Origin: Flammeovirga pectinis
GTDB lineage: Bacteria; Bacteroidota; Bacteroidia; Cytophagales; Flammeovirgaceae
DNA length: 64,000 nucleotides
NCBI RefSeq assembly: GCF_003970675.1
Contig: NZ_CP034562.1
Coordinates: forward strand, 3,942,001-4,006,000
Reading direction: 5' to 3'
Of the stretch, positions 9,466 through 18,175 are shown one piece after another. Numbering within the stretch: position 1 is the stretch's first letter; every line of letters starts with the position of its first letter. The translations under genes were made by a program, and so were the position numbers. The notes beneath the pieces are model-generated. The model saw nothing but the letters and a program-made list of their open reading frames with translations, made no database searches and was not told the origin of the DNA.

Positions 9466-9493
9466 TTTTTTTAAAACTAGCCTTCTTTTTTTT
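9456..9493 (+). terminator. Strong orphan terminator
   Basis: Perfect 14-bp arms AGAAGGCTAGTTTT (9456-9469) and its complement (9473-9486), with a 3-nt loop and an 8-T run. It points along the plus strand and serves only the 37-codon ORF or an sRNA. Confidence 0.88.
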
Positions 9494-9532
9494 GATCACT
9501 TTTTCTATTCATCTGCTATTTCAATAATACAT

Positions 9533-9853
9533 TTATTTTTGTTTTTCTATCACTTCCTTTCCCCATAAATCCATAGATATAAGTATCCCTTCTAATGATC
9601 TACCCAGGTCTGTTAACTCATAAACTACTTTTGGAGGAACTTCTGCGTACACTGTTCTTTTTACTAAGTTATCTTCTTCTAACTCTCTTACTGTTTGGGT
9701 AAACATTTTATTGGATACTTCTGGAATTGTTTTCTGAAGCTCACCAGAACGTTGGCCTCCTTCTAAAAGATGAAATAAAACCAATGGTTTCCATTTATTT
9801 CCTATCAAATCCATTGTTAAACGTAGAGAGCATTCATATTTTTTATTAATCAT
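9533..9853 (-). CDS. HxlR-family transcriptional regulator
   Basis: This 106-residue winged helix-turn-helix protein has the HxlR hallmarks. A Cys sits near the N terminus (YECSLRLTMDLIGNKW, Cys at residue 8), then come LRSGEL-like GQRSGELQKTIPEVSNKM in the recognition helix and wing, and LTDLGRSLEGIL near the C terminus. HxlR regulators act as dimers, and the N-terminal Cys often senses quinones, aldehydes or electrophiles. The gene is divergent from a VOC-fold enzyme gene. A perfect 8-bp inverted repeat lies between them, so it probably controls that gene and itself. Confidence 0.92.
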   Translation of the reverse strand: MINKKYECSLRLTMDLIGNKWKPLVLFHLLEGGQRSGELQKTIPEVSNKMFTQTVRELEEDNLVKRTVYAEVPPKVVYELTDLGRSLEGILISMDLWGKEVIEKQK

Positions 9854-9900
9854 CTTATTTTTATTTGTCTAATACTCAGTAATTCACACCTTTTGGTAAC

Positions 9901-9922
9901 TACCTTACTATTTTGTAAGGTA
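9901..9922. promoter_or_regulatory. Candidate HxlR operator
   Basis: The dyad TACCTTAC-6-GTAAGGTA has perfect 8-bp arms. It lies between the divergent HxlR and VOC genes and directly abuts the -33 element of the VOC promoter. Length and symmetry match known HxlR-family operators. Confidence 0.65.
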
Positions 9923-9953
9923 TTGATTAACAGCATATCTATATTTAATTTTG
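9923..9953 (+). promoter_or_regulatory. Bacteroidota-type promoter of the VOC gene
   Basis: TTG at 9923-9925 and TAATTTTG at 9946-9953 (an exact TAnnTTTG -7 element) are spaced by 20 bp. The start codon is 26 bp downstream. A repressor bound at 9901-9922 would occlude it. Confidence 0.6.
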
Positions 9954-9978
9954 TGATAAAGATAATCAAGAAAATAGT

Positions 9979-10491
9979 ATGAATAAAAAAGAAAGTTATC
10001 CAAGATCATTTTCTCATATTGGTATTACTGTACCGGATATTGAGAAAGCTGTAAAATTCTATTCTGAAATTATGGGATGGTATGTTATTATGCCTCCTTC
10101 AGACGTTACAGAAGAAAGTGATACTGCTATTGGCCAAATGTGTATAGATGTATTTGGTACTGGATGGGGAACGTTTAAAATTGCTCATTTATCTACTTCA
10201 GATGGAATAGGTATTGAATTGTTTTCATTCCCTACTACAAAAGCTGAAAAACCTGAGTTTGATCCTTTCAATACAGGTTTATTTCACTTCTGTGTTCAAG
10301 ATCCTAACATTGAGGAATTGACAGAGAAAATTGTTGCTGCAGGTGGTAAACAAAGAATGCCAATTCGTGAATATTACCCTGATTCAAAACCTTATAAAAT
10401 GGTCTATGTTGAAGATCCATTTGGAATAGTTTTCGAAATCTACACGCATAGTTATGAGTTAACCTATTCTTCTGGAGCTTATTCAGAATAG
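9979..10491 (+). CDS. VOC-fold (glyoxalase/bleomycin-resistance type) protein
   Basis: The 170-residue protein has one vicinal-oxygen-chelate domain made of two beta-alpha-beta-beta-beta halves. The first begins SFSHIGITVPDIEKAVKFY with the first metal-ligand His near residue 14. Later come IGIELFSF, FHFCVQD (His near 97) and DPFGIVFEIY, where the last Glu is the expected ligand. The family includes glyoxalases, dioxygenases and detoxifying enzymes. The substrate is not evident. Divergent pairing with an HxlR regulator, which often senses electrophiles, suggests a role in removing a reactive carbonyl or quinone compound. Confidence 0.85.
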   Translation: MNKKESYPRSFSHIGITVPDIEKAVKFYSEIMGWYVIMPPSDVTEESDTAIGQMCIDVFGTGWGTFKIAHLSTSDGIGIELFSFPTTKAEKPEFDPFNTGLFHFCVQDPNIEELTEKIVAAGGKQRMPIREYYPDSKPYKMVYVEDPFGIVFEIYTHSYELTYSSGAYSE

Positions 10492-10503
10492 TTGATAAAA
10501 AGA

Positions 10504-10535
10504 AAGAGGTCACTTCCCATAGGAAATGACCTCTT
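10504..10535 (-). terminator. Terminator shared by convergent genes
   Basis: AAGAGGTCA (10504-10512) pairs with TGACCTCTT (10527-10535), with further TTCC/GGAA pairing. The T-rich tail is better on the minus strand, so it mainly ends the porin-like gene. Confidence 0.7.
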
Positions 10536-10559
10536 AATTGTATATATTTTAAGTTCTAA

Positions 10560-11906
10560 TTAGAAGCTAATTGCTGCCTCTAACATGAAACCATCAAACT
10601 GACCACCTGCGAAGTTTGCATTAGTAGAACCAGTTCCTAAGTAGTTATCATAGTCTTCATACGTTTGTTTGATGTATGAACCTTTTAAAGATACGTTCTT
10701 AGTCATGAACCAACCAGCAGAAAGCTCGTAACGGTTTTGACGAACATCTTGCTGTCCAACACTCCATGCAGTACCATCTTCAAAAGCACCTGCTTCAGCA
10801 GCATTAGTACCCCAAGCTGTATTGTAACGAGCACCTACATTAAATTGTTCTTGATGACCAAAACGGTAAACTAATTCACCTGCTAATTGTTCCCAAGTTC
10901 TGTTACTCATGTTTGGATCTGCTGATACTTCACCTTTTGATAAACCTTGAGAGTTCTCATAAGTACCGAAGAATTCTAAACCGCGGAACTTAACAAATGA
11001 GTTCAACATAACCGCATCAATGTTATTTGTGAAGTTAGGGTTAGCACGACCAGATCTGAAATCATCTCCAGTAGGAACCATCACGTTGTAGAATCTAGAA
11101 CCAGCTCTATCACCTGCATAAAGGTTAGAGTTGTCTAAGTTAGAGTTATGGTAGTAAGATCCTGTTAAACGAACTCTTAAATCATCATTAAGTTGTTTGT
11201 CGTAACCAAGTTTACCATATACAGACCAGTTACCTGTGTGTGTCACACCTTGGTTTAATGCTCCGTTAGATAAACCGAACATACCAATGAAACCATTTTT
11301 CTGAGCATACATTTCCATTGCCATTTCAGTAGCAAATGCATCCATAATTGTGTTACCAATAAAAGCATTACCCATTGTGTAAGCATTGTCTGTACGACGG
11401 AAATGCTGATCACCATAGTTTACTTCCATTTGACCTACTTTAATAGTAACGATATCCATGATATCATCAGCTAATTGAGAGTTCAAGTTTAAGAAGTTCA
11501 AGTTATCAACTTGTAAATAACCACCCATTACCCAAGTATCATTGTGGTGACGAGAAGAAAGGTAAGTTAATAAGTTTACTCTAACACCATCTGCTAACTG
11601 AGCGTCGATTCTTAAATTGGCAGTTGGAAGGTTAACATTTGTGTGAATGTCTTGAAGGTTACCCATAGTGTTACTATGTTGTAAACCTTGCATTTGTAAA
11701 GCAAAGTCACCACCAACACGTACTTTAACACCATCAAATCCAACAGTATCAGATTTAGTTGTTTCGAATACATTTAGACCTCTTTGGTCATTGTATCTGA
11801 AGTATTGAAGATCTCTGTTGAAAAGTGTACTTTGTGCAGATGCGTTACCTGCAAACATTGTAAGAAGTAAAGCAATTACTCCAGTAAATTTGTAAAGATT
11901 ATTCAT
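10560..11906 (-). CDS. Porin-like outer-membrane beta-barrel protein
   Basis: The 448-residue protein has a standard signal peptide ending NASAQ (cleavage near residue 24). The mature sequence alternates polar and apolar residues and is rich in Gly, Asn, Tyr and Phe, as expected for an outer-membrane beta-barrel. It ends in AAISF, with the terminal aromatic residue typical of barrel proteins. No known porin subfamily was recognised. The protein carries a HHND pair near residue 120 and long Asn-rich loops. The choice of favoured codons suggests high expression. A YceI-family gene lies 126 bp upstream on the same strand. Confidence 0.72.
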   Translation of the reverse strand: MNNLYKFTGVIALLLTMFAGNASAQSTLFNRDLQYFRYNDQRGLNVFETTKSDTVGFDGVKVRVGGDFALQMQGLQHSNTMGNLQDIHTNVNLPTANLRIDAQLADGVRVNLLTYLSSRHHNDTWVMGGYLQVDNLNFLNLNSQLADDIMDIVTIKVGQMEVNYGDQHFRRTDNAYTMGNAFIGNTIMDAFATEMAMEMYAQKNGFIGMFGLSNGALNQGVTHTGNWSVYGKLGYDKQLNDDLRVRLTGSYYHNSNLDNSNLYAGDRAGSRFYNVMVPTGDDFRSGRANPNFTNNIDAVMLNSFVKFRGLEFFGTYENSQGLSKGEVSADPNMSNRTWEQLAGELVYRFGHQEQFNVGARYNTAWGTNAAEAGAFEDGTAWSVGQQDVRQNRYELSAGWFMTKNVSLKGSYIKQTYEDYDNYLGTGSTNANFAGGQFDGFMLEAAISF

Positions 11907-12032
11907 GTTTGATAAAAGTTATTCCAATTAGTTAGGAATTAATTAAGTAGATTTAATAAGTAAATTAATATTCTAAATTACACGTAACCAGAACTAATAA
12001 ACTTATATTATTGTAGATAATTTTCTTATTGC

Positions 12033-12587
12033 TTAGATAGATACGTTGTAAACGATCGTTACTTCATCTCCTGTAGTAATTGTGCCAAACATTGCTGTTG
12101 GTGGCTCTACTGAATACTCTGTCATATTAAAAGTAGTTTTACCTTTAAAAGACACTACACCAGATTCAACTGATGATTGAGCTGTTAACGTAACGTTTTT
12201 AGATGCTCCAGCAATCGTTAATTGACCTTCTGCTGAAACAACACCGTTTGCATCAATTGTTGCTTTTGATGACTTAAACGTAATATTAGGATTGTTTTTT
12301 TCTTTTAAAGCTGCGTAAACGTTCTTATCCATAGATCCTTTTCCAGACTTTAAGCTTTTTACAACAAAAGTAAGATCTAATGTGTTTACGGCTGTAACTT
12401 TATCTCCTTCAACACTTACATCTGCTGAACCAGAAATTGATTCAACGTCACAGTGCCAATCATGTAAAGAAGAAGTTCCTTCAACTTTTACTTCACTTTT
12501 GTCATTTAAGATTTCTCTTGATTGTGCAAAAGTTAATGTTGAAAATAGTGAAACTATTAAAAATGTAGATAATAATGATTTTTTCAT
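12033..12587 (-). CDS. YceI-family periplasmic protein
   Basis: The 184-residue protein begins with a signal peptide ending FAQS (cleavage near residue 22). A YceI domain follows: VEGTSSLHDWHCDVES at residues 35-50, a central VKSLKSGKGSMDKNVYAALK, and NITFKSS followed by GQLTIAGASKNVTL. YceI proteins are eight-stranded lipocalin-like barrels that bind an isoprenoid or fatty-acid ligand in the periplasm. Homologues respond to pH or membrane stress. The gene is followed on the same strand by the porin-like barrel gene, so joint expression is possible. A Fur-box-like sequence lies about 215 bp upstream. Confidence 0.9.
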   Translation of the reverse strand: MKKSLLSTFLIVSLFSTLTFAQSREILNDKSEVKVEGTSSLHDWHCDVESISGSADVSVEGDKVTAVNTLDLTFVVKSLKSGKGSMDKNVYAALKEKNNPNITFKSSKATIDANGVVSAEGQLTIAGASKNVTLTAQSSVESGVVSFKGKTTFNMTEYSVEPPTAMFGTITTGDEVTIVYNVSI

Positions 12588-13003
12588 TGTTCTGTAGATA
12601 ATATTAGGTGATAAATTCTATTAATTGATATTAGTAGCTAATGAAGTAGTAGGTGTTAACCTTGTAATGCACTTGCAATTTATAACATTGAAAAACAATA
12701 CAGGTAATAATTATAGTTAGTAAGGGTAAACAAAAACGAATGAATGTGAATTAATTTGTGATTTTCAAAATCAATAATTTCAAAATGATTTTAATCAAAT
12801 AGTTATAATGATATTCATTACCATTACGTAATTGTACAGTTAAAATATCTACTTATAAAGTACCTTTTAACCAACTATATATTAAAATTTTATAACGTAA
12901 CTTTTGGTTATGCTTTCAAATTACAAGTTGAATTAGTACTAAATACGTATTTAATTTACTTCAACTTAAACCATACAACTACTTTGTTATTCTTTTAAAA
13001 AAA
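12588..13003. other. 416-bp intergenic region upstream of the YceI gene
   Basis: No ORF or terminator was found. It is very AT-rich. The one notable sequence is a Fur-box-like site at 12804-12822. Confidence 0.5.
12804..12822. promoter_or_regulatory. Fur-box-like sequence
   Basis: TATAATGATATTCATTACC matches the classical 19-bp Fur consensus at 16 of 19 positions. It lies upstream of the minus-strand YceI/porin-like pair, about 215 bp from the start codon. In AT-rich DNA this may be chance. Confidence 0.3.
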
Positions 13004-13612
13004 TTAGTTCTCGTTTTCTGTAAAACGATTCTGAAAAATTAGAATAAAAGCAACGCCAAGAAAAATTGCTGAGTCTGCAATATTAAATACAGGACTAAAA
13101 AACAGAAAATGATCTCCACCTAAAGCAGGAATCCAAGAAGGAAAATTCCCTTCAACCATTGGGAAATATAACATATCAATTACTTGCCCATGGAACCAAG
13201 GTGTTGAAGACCCCGGAATAACGTTCCCTTCTATCAAAACACCATAGAAAATACTATCCACAGCATTACCTATTGCCCCACCTAATATCATAGAAATACA
13301 AACTAAGAAACCTAAATGAGTAGTATCCTTTTTATACAGTGAATAAATTGCATAAACAATACCTCCAGAAGCTAGAATTCTAAAAAGTGTTAGTAATAGC
13401 TTTCCATATTCATTCCCAAACTGCATTCCAAAAGCCATACCTGGGTTTAATAGGTAATGTAATCTAAACCAATCTCCTATTACATGCACCTCTCCTAGAG
13501 TACCCATTTCCATAAAATTATGGACCAATAGTTTACTTAATTGGTCTATAGCAATTACAAATATGGCAACACTATATATTGTTGTTAGGCTTAATTTTTT
13601 TGTATTTCCCAT
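13004..13612 (-). CDS. lspA: Lipoprotein signal peptidase (signal peptidase II)
   Basis: The 202-residue inner-membrane protein has the four-helix layout of LspA and both catalytic aspartates: one in GNAVDS (Asp119), one in FNIADSAIF (Asp180). LLNPGMAFGM at 54-63 matches the family's conserved NxGxAFG loop. It cleaves signal peptides of diacylated prolipoproteins, of which this window encodes many. It carries the longer loop (about residues 128-168) seen in Bacteroidota homologues. It lies 50 bp downstream of trkH on the same strand and may be co-transcribed with it. Confidence 0.95.
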   Translation of the reverse strand: MGNTKKLSLTTIYSVAIFVIAIDQLSKLLVHNFMEMGTLGEVHVIGDWFRLHYLLNPGMAFGMQFGNEYGKLLLTLFRILASGGIVYAIYSLYKKDTTHLGFLVCISMILGGAIGNAVDSIFYGVLIEGNVIPGSSTPWFHGQVIDMLYFPMVEGNFPSWIPALGGDHFLFFSPVFNIADSAIFLGVAFILIFQNRFTENEN

Positions 13613-13662
13613 CGGTTTTTTACTCCGTAATTTTCTAATTATGTATTCTTTTATTCTCTAGA

Positions 13663-15144
13663 TTAAAATCTACTCCAAAAATAAGGTGTGAAGATAATCA
13701 TTACTGTAAACAGTTCAAGTCTACCTAGCAACATTAAAAATGATAATATCCATTTTGCAGCATCTGGTAAGTGTGCAAAATTATCTACCGGACCAACAGT
13801 ACCAATACCTGGGCCGATATTCCCTAAAGACGTTGCAACTGCTCCTAAAGAAGTCATTAAGTCAACACCTAAAGCAGACATTACTAATATACCCAATCCA
13901 AAGATCAATAAATAGGCCATAATAAAAGCAAGAACATTAAATGTAATCCCTTCTTTAATTGCTTTTTTATTAAACCTTACAGGAATAATTGCTGTGGGGT
14001 GTAATTGTCTTTTTAATTCTATGAATGAATTTTTAAATAAAATGATATGTCGAACAATCTTTACACCACCGGCAGTAGACCCTGCCATACCACCACAAAA
14101 CATTAATACAAATATTATCATGGTTGCAAAAGGTGCCCACGCTGTATAATCAGCAGAAACATATCCCGTTGTCGTTATAATTGATACAACCTGAAACAGT
14201 GCATCTCTAAAAGATTTCTCGATAGTTAAATCAGAAGAAAAAGCAACAACACCACCAATTGCAAGAGACGCTGATATAATAATTCCTGCATAATAACGAA
14301 ACTCCTCATTGGTCCAAATAGCTTTGAACATTCTTTTAAACAAAAAGTAGTTCAACGTAAAGTTAGTACCTGCCAAAATCATAAATACAATAAGTATATA
14401 TTGAATGTATGGAGACATTGATGCAGCACTATCGTTATAAGTAGAAAAACCACCTGTTGCCATTGTAGTTAATGCATGGTTTATAGCATCATAGAAGTTC
14501 ATTCCCCCTGTCATCAAAAGGATTGTTTCTATACCTGTTAAACCAGCATACACCCACCACAAACGTTTGGCTGTTTCTTTTATTCTTGGTTGTAATTTAT
14601 CTGGAGATATTCCGGGAGCTTCGGCTACAAATAATTGCATACCACCAATTCCTAAAAACGGTAATACAGCAACTGCCAAAACTATAATCCCCATTCCCCC
14701 AATCCATTGGGTTAAGCTTCTCCAAAATAAAATACCTTTACCAACAGATTCAATATCTGTTAGAATTGACGCTCCTGTTGTAGAATATCCTGAAATTGTT
14801 TCGAAATATGCATTTGTAAGCGATGGATTTTCTAGGCTAAAAAGATAAGGTAAACTTCCAAAAAATGCCATTACCGTCCACCCAAGCGACACAATAATAT
14901 AACCATCCTTTTTCTTAATTTCCTTTTTATATCCTTTACGTTCGCCATAGAACATAATTAAACCTCCAGAAAGCACAGTTATTAACCCTGCTTCTGTAAG
15001 TGCCCACCAATCACCATCTCCAAAATAAAAAGAAAAGGGTAAACAAGTAAACATAAAGATTCCATTCAGAAGAATTAGAATCCCCATAATTCTAGCAATC
15101 AGTCCAATATTGAAATGATTTTTACGCTGTACGTAGTCTGCCAT
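13663..15144 (-). CDS. trkH: Potassium uptake protein TrkH
   Basis: The 493-residue membrane protein is the K+-translocating subunit of the Trk system. Four pore loops can be picked out: SGYSTTGAS near residue 121, ATGGFSTYNDS near 230, TTTGYVSADY near 325, and SLGNIGPGIGTVG near 440. Each has the selectivity-filter Gly preceded by a small or hydroxyl residue. K+ uptake is driven by the membrane potential and gated by TrkA. trkA lies 15 bp upstream on the same strand, so they form an operon, perhaps continuing into lspA. Confidence 0.95.
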   Translation of the reverse strand: MADYVQRKNHFNIGLIARIMGILILLNGIFMFTCLPFSFYFGDGDWWALTEAGLITVLSGGLIMFYGERKGYKKEIKKKDGYIIVSLGWTVMAFFGSLPYLFSLENPSLTNAYFETISGYSTTGASILTDIESVGKGILFWRSLTQWIGGMGIIVLAVAVLPFLGIGGMQLFVAEAPGISPDKLQPRIKETAKRLWWVYAGLTGIETILLMTGGMNFYDAINHALTTMATGGFSTYNDSAASMSPYIQYILIVFMILAGTNFTLNYFLFKRMFKAIWTNEEFRYYAGIIISASLAIGGVVAFSSDLTIEKSFRDALFQVVSIITTTGYVSADYTAWAPFATMIIFVLMFCGGMAGSTAGGVKIVRHIILFKNSFIELKRQLHPTAIIPVRFNKKAIKEGITFNVLAFIMAYLLIFGLGILVMSALGVDLMTSLGAVATSLGNIGPGIGTVGPVDNFAHLPDAAKWILSFLMLLGRLELFTVMIIFTPYFWSRF

Positions 15145-15159
15145 CTTAAAATTTCTTTA

Positions 15160-16503
15160 TTAACGGAAGAAAGCTTCCACTTTAGAGATACATTCAGGTC
15201 GTGTAAGTACCACAGCCCTATCATATGGTTCAAATTGGAAATCACCCTTAGGAATATATGCTTTTCCTTTACGGATTGCCCCTCCAATAATTGCCGACTT
15301 AGGGAAACCTAAATCTTTCAACTCTTTTTTAGTAACAGGAGAATTTTCATTCACCACAAATTCTAAAACTTCAGCATCCACGCCATGAACGTTTGTTAAA
15401 GAAATAATTTCTCCTCTTCTGATATATCTAAAAATAAAGCTTGCTGCAATAAGTTTTTTATTAATTAAAGTATCCACACCCATATTTTGAGATAAATGAA
15501 TATAATCCATATTCTCTACTAAGGCAATCGTTTTCTGAACACCGTGTTTCTTTGCAACTAGAGATGTAATAATATTTGTCTCTGAGTCGCCAGTAACTGC
15601 AATAAAAGCATCAGCAGTATCAATTCCTTCTTCCTCTAAAAGATCTACGTTTCTACCATCGCCATGTATAACTAATGTATTTGGAAGTTCCTCTGCCAAT
15701 TCTATTGCTTTGTCTCTATCCTTTTCTATTAATACAACATTATATTTATGACTTAATGATCTAGCGGCATAAAAACCAACTTTACCACCACCAAGAATTA
15801 TCAAACGCTTAATTTTCTTTGATAATTTTTTACCTGTAAGCTGAAGAACACTTTCTACACCTTCTGGCTTAGCAATATAATATACATGGTCTCCAAGTTG
15901 AAAGCGAGTATCTCCTCTTGGAATTAATGTTTCATCATTTCTAAGAATAGCTACTGTTAAGAACTTAAAGTCTTTATTTAAATAAGTAGTTTCTTCTAAA
16001 GTCTTACCGCAAAGAGGTTTTTCTTCATCAATAGTAATACCTATTAGAGAAAGTAAACCTTTTTCGAACTCAAAAGTATCTGTAATTGCGGCTTCTTTTA
16101 GTAATCTTTTAATTTCCTTTGTTGCTAACAACTGTGGCGAAATCATTTCATCTACACCCATTCTACGCATATCTAATATATCTCTAGAATGTAGGAGTTC
16201 ACTGTTATTTATACGCGCAATAGTCCTCTTAGCACCTAATCTTTTTGCTACCATGGCAGTTATAAGATTGGTTTCTTCAGATGAGGTTACAGAAATAAGC
16301 ATGTCAGACTTGCTTACTTTTGCTTCTTCTAAAACAGAAAAAGAAGTAGACGAACCTTTAACTGTAGCAACGTCAATATGATTTGCCGCATGATTAAGAC
16401 TTTCTTCGTCTGTATCGATAAGAGTTATATCGTGATCTTCGTGTGCGAGTAGTTTTCCTAAGTGGAACCCTACATCTCCAGCACCAGCGATTATGATTTT
16501 CAC
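15160..16503 (-). CDS. trkA: Trk potassium system NAD-binding subunit TrkA
   Basis: The 447-residue cytosolic protein has two tandem RCK units. The first Rossmann domain begins MKIIIAGAGDVGFHLGKLL with the GxGxxG motif. The second starts RLIILGGGKVGFYAARSL near residue 228. Each is followed by a TrkA_C ligand domain (about 140-220 and 365-447). Binding of NADH/NAD+ or ATP gates the TrkH pore. It forms an operon with trkH 15 bp downstream. Confidence 0.95.
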   Translation of the reverse strand: MKIIIAGAGDVGFHLGKLLAHEDHDITLIDTDEESLNHAANHIDVATVKGSSTSFSVLEEAKVSKSDMLISVTSSEETNLITAMVAKRLGAKRTIARINNSELLHSRDILDMRRMGVDEMISPQLLATKEIKRLLKEAAITDTFEFEKGLLSLIGITIDEEKPLCGKTLEETTYLNKDFKFLTVAILRNDETLIPRGDTRFQLGDHVYYIAKPEGVESVLQLTGKKLSKKIKRLIILGGGKVGFYAARSLSHKYNVVLIEKDRDKAIELAEELPNTLVIHGDGRNVDLLEEEGIDTADAFIAVTGDSETNIITSLVAKKHGVQKTIALVENMDYIHLSQNMGVDTLINKKLIAASFIFRYIRRGEIISLTNVHGVDAEVLEFVVNENSPVTKKELKDLGFPKSAIIGGAIRKGKAYIPKGDFQFEPYDRAVVLTRPECISKVEAFFR

Positions 16504-16595
16504 AGTTATTTACACTTTGATGTTAGAATCAACTTTTCCAATGTTATGGAAATATTAAGGCAAATATAGTCTGATTTTTTGTTTACAAGCAATTT

Positions 16596-18140
16596 TTAAC
16601 CTTCTGCCCAATTATCTCTGTCCAAACTTCTGTACTGAATTGCCTCTGCAATGTGCTCTGCAAGTATCTTTTCACTACCTGCAAGGTCTGCAATTGTTCT
16701 AGAAACCTTTAAAATCCTATCATAAGCACGTGCAGAAAGACCTAACCTGTCCATTGCTGCTTTTAGAAGATTTTTTCCTAAAGGATCTAAACCGCATATT
16801 TTTTTTACAACCTGAGAAGGCATCATGGCATTACAATGTACAGTTGTAGACTGATCTGTAAAACGTTCTTTCTGAATTTCTCTCGCTTTTATTACTCTTT
16901 CACGAATTTCTTGGCTGCTTTCTGCTTCTTTTGTCTCTGTCATTTGATCAAAAGAAACAGGCGTTACCTCAACATGTAAATCTATTCTATCCAATAAAGG
17001 TCCACTTACTTTATTTAAATAACGTTGTACTGCTCCTGGAGGGCAAATACAATCTTTTTCTGGATGGTTATGGTATCCACATGGACATGGGTTCATACTT
17101 GCTATAAGCATAAAGTTAGCGGGAAAATCAACAGACATTTTAGCTCTTGAGATTGTTACCTGTCTTTCTTCTAGTGGCTGTCTCATTACTTCCAGTACCG
17201 TTCTTTTAAATTCAGGTAACTCATCTAAAAATAAAACCCCATTATGCGATAATGATATTTCTCCTGGTTGTGGAATTCCACCTCCACCTACTAGAGCAAC
17301 ATCACTAATAGTATGATGCGGAGATCTAAAAGGTCTTGTAGATATTAGATGAGCATTTTCTTCTAATTTTCCAGCTACAGAATGTATTTTAGTTGTTTCT
17401 AGAGATTCTTGTAATGTCAATGAGGGCAATATGGTTGCTAGTCTTTTTGCTAACATTGTTTTACCAGCACCTGGAGGTCCAATCATAATCACATTATGTC
17501 CACCTGCAGCTGCAATTTCTAATGCCCTTTTCATATTCTCCTGTCCTTGAACCTGAGAAAAGTCAACTTCATAATCATTTAAAGTATCTGAAAACAGCTC
17601 TCTTGTATCAATTTTTAAAGGAGTAATTTCCTTATCACCTTGAACAAACTCAATAGCTTCTAATAAACTTTCTACGGCAATAACATCAAGATTATTTACG
17701 ATAGCAGCTTCCTTAGCATTTTCTTTTGGGAGGATAAATCCTTTAAAACCCTTTTTTCTAGCTTCTATAGCTATGGGTAAAGCTCCTTTAATAGGACGTA
17801 ATTTACCGTCTAAAGAAAGCTCTCCTAAAATCACATAATTGTCCAATTCTTTAGCTCCAATTTGTTCAGATGCCTGAAGAATAGACAACGCAATGGGTAA
17901 ATCAAAGGCAGCTCCTTCTTTTTTAACAGAGGCAGGTGCTAAATTTACCAAAACCTTTTGTCTTGGAATTACATAACCAAAATGTTTTACAGCAGATTCT
18001 ACACGGTGCTCACTTTCTTTAATAGCACTATCTGGCATTCCCACCACGTATAGATTTTTTCCGTTAAGTACATTTACTTCAATCTCTATGAGCGTAGCAT
18101 CTACTCCATAGACTGAACTTCCATAAGTTTTAGAAATCAT
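16596..18140 (-). CDS. comM: YifB/ComM-family AAA+ ATPase (Mg-chelatase-like)
   Basis: The 514-residue protein has the three parts of this family: an N-terminal ChlI-like domain (residues 1-170, starting SKTYGSSVYGVDATLIE), a central AAA+ domain with Walker A GPPGAGKTML near 222 and Walker B VLFLDELPEF, and a C-terminal Mg-chelatase domain. ComM is a hexameric helicase that promotes branch migration during natural transformation, and YifB homologues occur widely also in bacteria not known to be competent. The Cys cluster MNPCPCGYHNHPEKDCICP near residue 350 is typical. It is 35 bp downstream of a TPR lipoprotein gene on the same strand. Confidence 0.92.
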   Translation of the reverse strand: MISKTYGSSVYGVDATLIEIEVNVLNGKNLYVVGMPDSAIKESEHRVESAVKHFGYVIPRQKVLVNLAPASVKKEGAAFDLPIALSILQASEQIGAKELDNYVILGELSLDGKLRPIKGALPIAIEARKKGFKGFILPKENAKEAAIVNNLDVIAVESLLEAIEFVQGDKEITPLKIDTRELFSDTLNDYEVDFSQVQGQENMKRALEIAAAGGHNVIMIGPPGAGKTMLAKRLATILPSLTLQESLETTKIHSVAGKLEENAHLISTRPFRSPHHTISDVALVGGGGIPQPGEISLSHNGVLFLDELPEFKRTVLEVMRQPLEERQVTISRAKMSVDFPANFMLIASMNPCPCGYHNHPEKDCICPPGAVQRYLNKVSGPLLDRIDLHVEVTPVSFDQMTETKEAESSQEIRERVIKAREIQKERFTDQSTTVHCNAMMPSQVVKKICGLDPLGKNLLKAAMDRLGLSARAYDRILKVSRTIADLAGSEKILAEHIAEAIQYRSLDRDNWAEG

Positions 18141-18175
18141 AGTTGTTGTTGAATCGTTTTAGCGAAAGTATAATT

